Assembly (NCBI GenBank): GCA_014905825.1
Contig: JACGCN010000004.1
Span: forward strand, 248,001-312,000
DNA length: 64,000 nt
Origin: Lyophyllum atratum
Taxonomy: Eukaryota > Basidiomycota > Agaricomycetes > Agaricales > Lyophyllaceae
Direction of reading: 5' to 3'
This document shows positions 61,324 through 64,000 of this stretch, one piece after another; the first letter of the stretch is position 1, and each line of letters opens with the position of its first letter. The translations under genes and the position numbers were made by a program. Below the pieces are notes generated by a model that saw nothing but the letters and a program-made list of their open reading frames with translations, did no database searches and was not told the origin of the DNA.

Positions 61324-62366
61324 TCATGGCGAAGAGCTCGATCCCGCTTCATTCTTCCACTGAATCATCGCTTCCCGTGTCTTCACCAGCAGCTTGAACC
61401 CCATATCATCCGTGCCTCCATAGCCCGTTTGCTCGCTCAGCAAACAGCACCCCCTCGCCAAGCTCTCCTCCTTCCGTTCAATAGCCCCCGCCATAAGCCT
61501 CTTGTTGCTCTCGCTCTTGTACCGTCGGACCGCAGCCACCATGACCGCGTCATAGCGCTCAAAAAACTGTTCTGCAGAGCGGACCGCGTCCTCAGAACGG
61601 CCGTCGGTGCTTGGTTCGTTGGCCTCCTCGGCGAGGGTCATGATCAACGCATCAGGCTCCACCGGTCCTGCGGGATGCCGAAACGACCAGCCGTCCTGAT
61701 GGGCGTTGACCTCGTCGATGAATCCGTCCATGAGGTTATAGAGAATGGAGAAGGAGACTCTCCCGAGCCCGGAGACGCGTCGACGGGTTCTAGGGATTTT
61801 GGCATCCAGTACAGTCTATAAATAGGTTAGTCGATCGGCGCGAAGAAGGTGACGGACAGGCGTGACTGACCTCGATAGCGTTGAGCACGAATTCCAAGCC
61901 CTCCAACCACTTCATGTATAGCTCGACCTGCAGGACCTGGGTGCCCTCGTCGTGTATGTCCGCTTTAACGGTGGCTTTCACTCCATCGATAATGTTATGT
62001 GATACGTATACGATGTCCTGGTCTCCTGTATACGAGACTCAATTATTTATTGCTAGGGAGACTGGTGCATTCGTATGACGCACGTTTAAGGATCTTCATG
62101 CTTTTGAGGTCGTTGATGGCTGTGTCGTCGGTGGGGTCGTGTATTCGCTGGCGAAGAAGGTCGTCCAAGTCGCATTCAGGTGTCTGAGCTGTAAGTCGTC
62201 AGACAGACTCGAGAATATCGATACGTGCCACCAACTCACCTAAGGTGATACGTTCTCGGCGGGTCTTTTTCCGAGGAGGGGTGACATCCGTGTCGCTCGA
62301 GTTCGCGACGCTTATCGACCGTTTGAGCCTATATCGAGTCGGTGTAGATGTTGAGGAGGACGACAT
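61324..62366 (-). CDS. Unrecognised spliced gene with N-terminal nuclear-localisation-like motif
   Basis: ATG at 62366 (MSSSSTSTPTRYRLKRS). A Ser/Thr-rich start is followed by a basic cluster PPRKKTRRER. Exon 1 ends at a GTGAGT donor at 62239. Further exons read TPECDLDDLLRQRIHD, then DQDIVYVSHNIIDGVKATVK and VLQVELYMKWLEGLEFVLNA. The last exon is 61324 to about 61816, with DGFIDEVNAHQDGWSFRHPA and a helical C-terminus. Splices have GT/AG ends and keep frame. No known domain was recognised. The basic cluster suggests a nuclear protein. It looks like a normal single-copy gene on the same strand as its neighbours. Confidence 0.65.
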
Positions 62367-63619
62367 TGAGGGCGGCGAGAGAAGAGTATGTTGTAGGATA
62401 GGAAGAGATGGCGACTTGTAGTTGTGGAAGGAGCATCAACAAATCAACTTGTGACGCGACGTGCCGGAGCCTCTTTAGGGCAGGCCAAGACGCGTACATA
62501 AGTCACGTTGTGATTCTGTCGGTCAACCTCCTCCTCCTTCTTTACTCCAACCGGTGGCAAGTATTCCCAACCTCGACAACATCCCTGCTTCTTTGCTAAG
62601 TGTATAAAAACGGCGTCTAGTAAACTGAAAGAAAAGGTTTCGTTTCTCCGCGAACGGAGTGGAGAGAATTTACTACGAGCATGCAGGATACAGATTGATG
62701 TACTTGCTTGGCAAGCTTTGTAGGTTTGCCTTGAATGACGTTGTCTTGTCGGACAAGACAATGTCATAGTCGCGCCAATGATAAACCTTAGTAGCGTCGA
62801 AGTCGAGTATGAAACGACGGTCAATGCCTGATCGCGTGCTCTTTACGAGCGTTCGAAGCTTGCATGCTGTTCCCTAGACCACTACATTCATTAACGTTTA
62901 AGGTGAGCTTACCACGCCGCCACGAGAGTCCAGACATACCTACTGTTAGGCTGGGATAATCCTATCCGTTTGAAGACCTCAGCCTATCTCCACTACATGC
63001 CCGGAGAATAGATATACCAGCGTCGATACTCGTGACCAAAGCATTTATCTGACGAGCCAAACTCTGTCAACGCTGTTTTTCACGCAGGCGGCAGCTGGGG
63101 ACATATCATGATTGCAGCTCTTCTATGTTTGATTCAAGTACATCGGACCCCGCAAGAAGCTTGCTCTAACAACATCGCAGAACACATCCATACATAACCC
63201 ACGTCAGGAATTTACCCGTAGTCTTCAAGAGTATAGGGTCCTCATGGTGTCAGCGTGCTGTAATATTTGGACATACATGCCGAATTGTTCCAACTTCTTT
63301 GACACTCTCAATAGCGCCGGGGTTCCCGAGCGGGCCTACAAAGTGACAAGTCTCTTGACAGACCATACCCCTGCCAGAACATTTATGACCACCGGACCCC
63401 AAGAAGCGCCTTATAGCATCCGGCCCTCTCAGATGGAGGTGTTTTTGCCACTGGTTCGTGCCCAATGCGCATCACTTGATCCCCTGCACTCAAATTTCCG
63501 TATTGCACGGATGGAAGACCGCAGATCGCCTCTGTCAAATGACAATTTGCGCCAGTGAAGTCCGTACAATGAGGTTTCTCACTATTGACTTGAGATACAG
63601 GCCCTTGGTTACTGATACT
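62367..63619. other. Intergenic region without a supported gene
   Basis: Several short frames on both strands show no known motif, no consistent splicing and no repeat partner in the window. A short inverted repeat, TTGTCTTGTCGGACAAGACAA, is centred near 62750. It should hold the promoter of the 61324-62366 gene and the 3' flank of the acyl-CoA ligase. Confidence 0.4.
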
Positions 63620-64000
63620 TTACAGTTTGGGTCGAGTTTTTCTGAGCATCTTCGCCTCCTCACGAAGAACCCGCCGCAAGAGCTTCCCGCTCGGGGAAAT
63701 AGGGATGACAGGGATGAACTCCACGCCGCCTGCGAGATGCTTGTAACCGACTTTGTTAGCTGCGACGTGCTGCAGAAGTGTCAGCTCGACGCGCGGACAT
63801 AATAGGTACGATATAGACCTGGATAATGGACGCTTTGATTTCTCCGGCGGCAGTCCGATCCTCATTCACGCGGCGATTAGCATCGGCGGTTAAGACGACA
63901 AAGGCCAGAGGGACCTCTCCACCTGCACACAGTATGAATCAGCGATGACGATTGGTTCTTAAGGATGTCCACGAACTGTAATCGTCCGGAATACCCACGA
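63620..64000 (-). CDS. Acyl-CoA ligase (4-coumarate-CoA ligase-like), C-terminal end only
   Basis: The last two or three exons of an AMP-binding enzyme that continues past the right edge. The visible protein reads GEVPLAFVVLTADANRR ... EIKASIIQ, then, after an intron (GTCTAT...TGCAG), HVAANKVGYKHLAGGVEF and IPISPSGKLLRRVLRE, and it ends at 63620. The PxSPSGKxLRRxLR motif contains the C-terminal lysine used for adenylation in the ANL superfamily. Substrate cannot be read from this part. The tail lacks a clear SKL peroxisomal signal and ends RKTRPKL. Confidence 0.85.

Noticed and set aside
63244..63558. 104-codon plus-strand frame with several cysteines near the right end.
   Set aside because: No motif, no splice context and no support from neighbours. 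Treated as chance.

Overview
This is nuclear DNA from a filamentous basidiomycete, most likely an Agaricomycete. Its genes carry many 45-65 nt introns with GT...AG ends and CTAAC/CTGAC-like branch sites. It encodes NACHT-WD40 (STAND/NLR) proteins of the HET-E type, a PPPDE-thioredoxin-PUL protein, and a fungal-style set of transposons: PIF/Harbinger, hAT, two Ty3 chromoviruses and an Ngaro-like tyrosine-recombinase retrotransposon. No species can be named from the sequence alone. No rRNA, tRNA or CRISPR was found.

Layout. Positions 1-15,072 are a tandem segmental duplication with a period of about 8.64 kb. Each unit holds, on the minus strand, an NLR gene, a decayed thioredoxin-PUL gene and a piece of a DUF4139/DUF4140 ('mucoidy inhibitor'-like) gene. 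NLR-A (1-2825) is cut by the window edge. NLR-B (6426-11463) is complete: 8 exons and about 1546 residues, with a helical N-terminal region, NACHT and 15 WD40 blades. NLR-C starts at 56,535 and stops at 15,073. Its WD40 exon has been split into four pieces by three transposon insertions that carry 36.4 kb. Each insertion is flanked by a perfect target-site duplication: 3-bp ATT for Harbinger, 5-bp GTCGC for Ty3, and 8-bp CCAGTCGG for hAT. Removing the insertions in the count leaves a 5,058-bp locus, against 5,038 bp for NLR-B, with an in-frame 807-codon WD40 exon. The pre-insertion allele was therefore probably a working NLR.

The insertions are themselves nested. A 5.58-kb Ty3 chromovirus (20141-25720, TSD CTTAA) sits in the left LTR of a 10.0-kb Ty3 element (19992-35593). 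The larger element has an additional spliced gene in the env position. Inside the hAT element (36388-52899) lies a very large perfect palindrome: two head-to-head copies of an Ngaro-like element with arms of 6,223 bp (39943-46165 and 46298-52520) and a 132-bp spacer. The outer copy went into the 4-nt loop of a 58-bp palindrome in the hAT tail. Its ends and its internal repeat junction all show the same AT dinucleotide.

Right of NLR-C the window returns to ordinary single-copy DNA. It holds the intact PPPDE-thioredoxin-PUL gene (56926-59300), the likely parent of the two decayed copies, then a diverged ~0.58-kb tandem repeat and a 254-bp inverted-repeat (MITE-like) element. After these come an unrecognised spliced gene (61324-62366) and the 3' end of an acyl-CoA ligase (63620 to the edge). 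The main picture is an NLR tandem array that grows by unequal exchange and, at one member, has become a repeated landing site for transposons.
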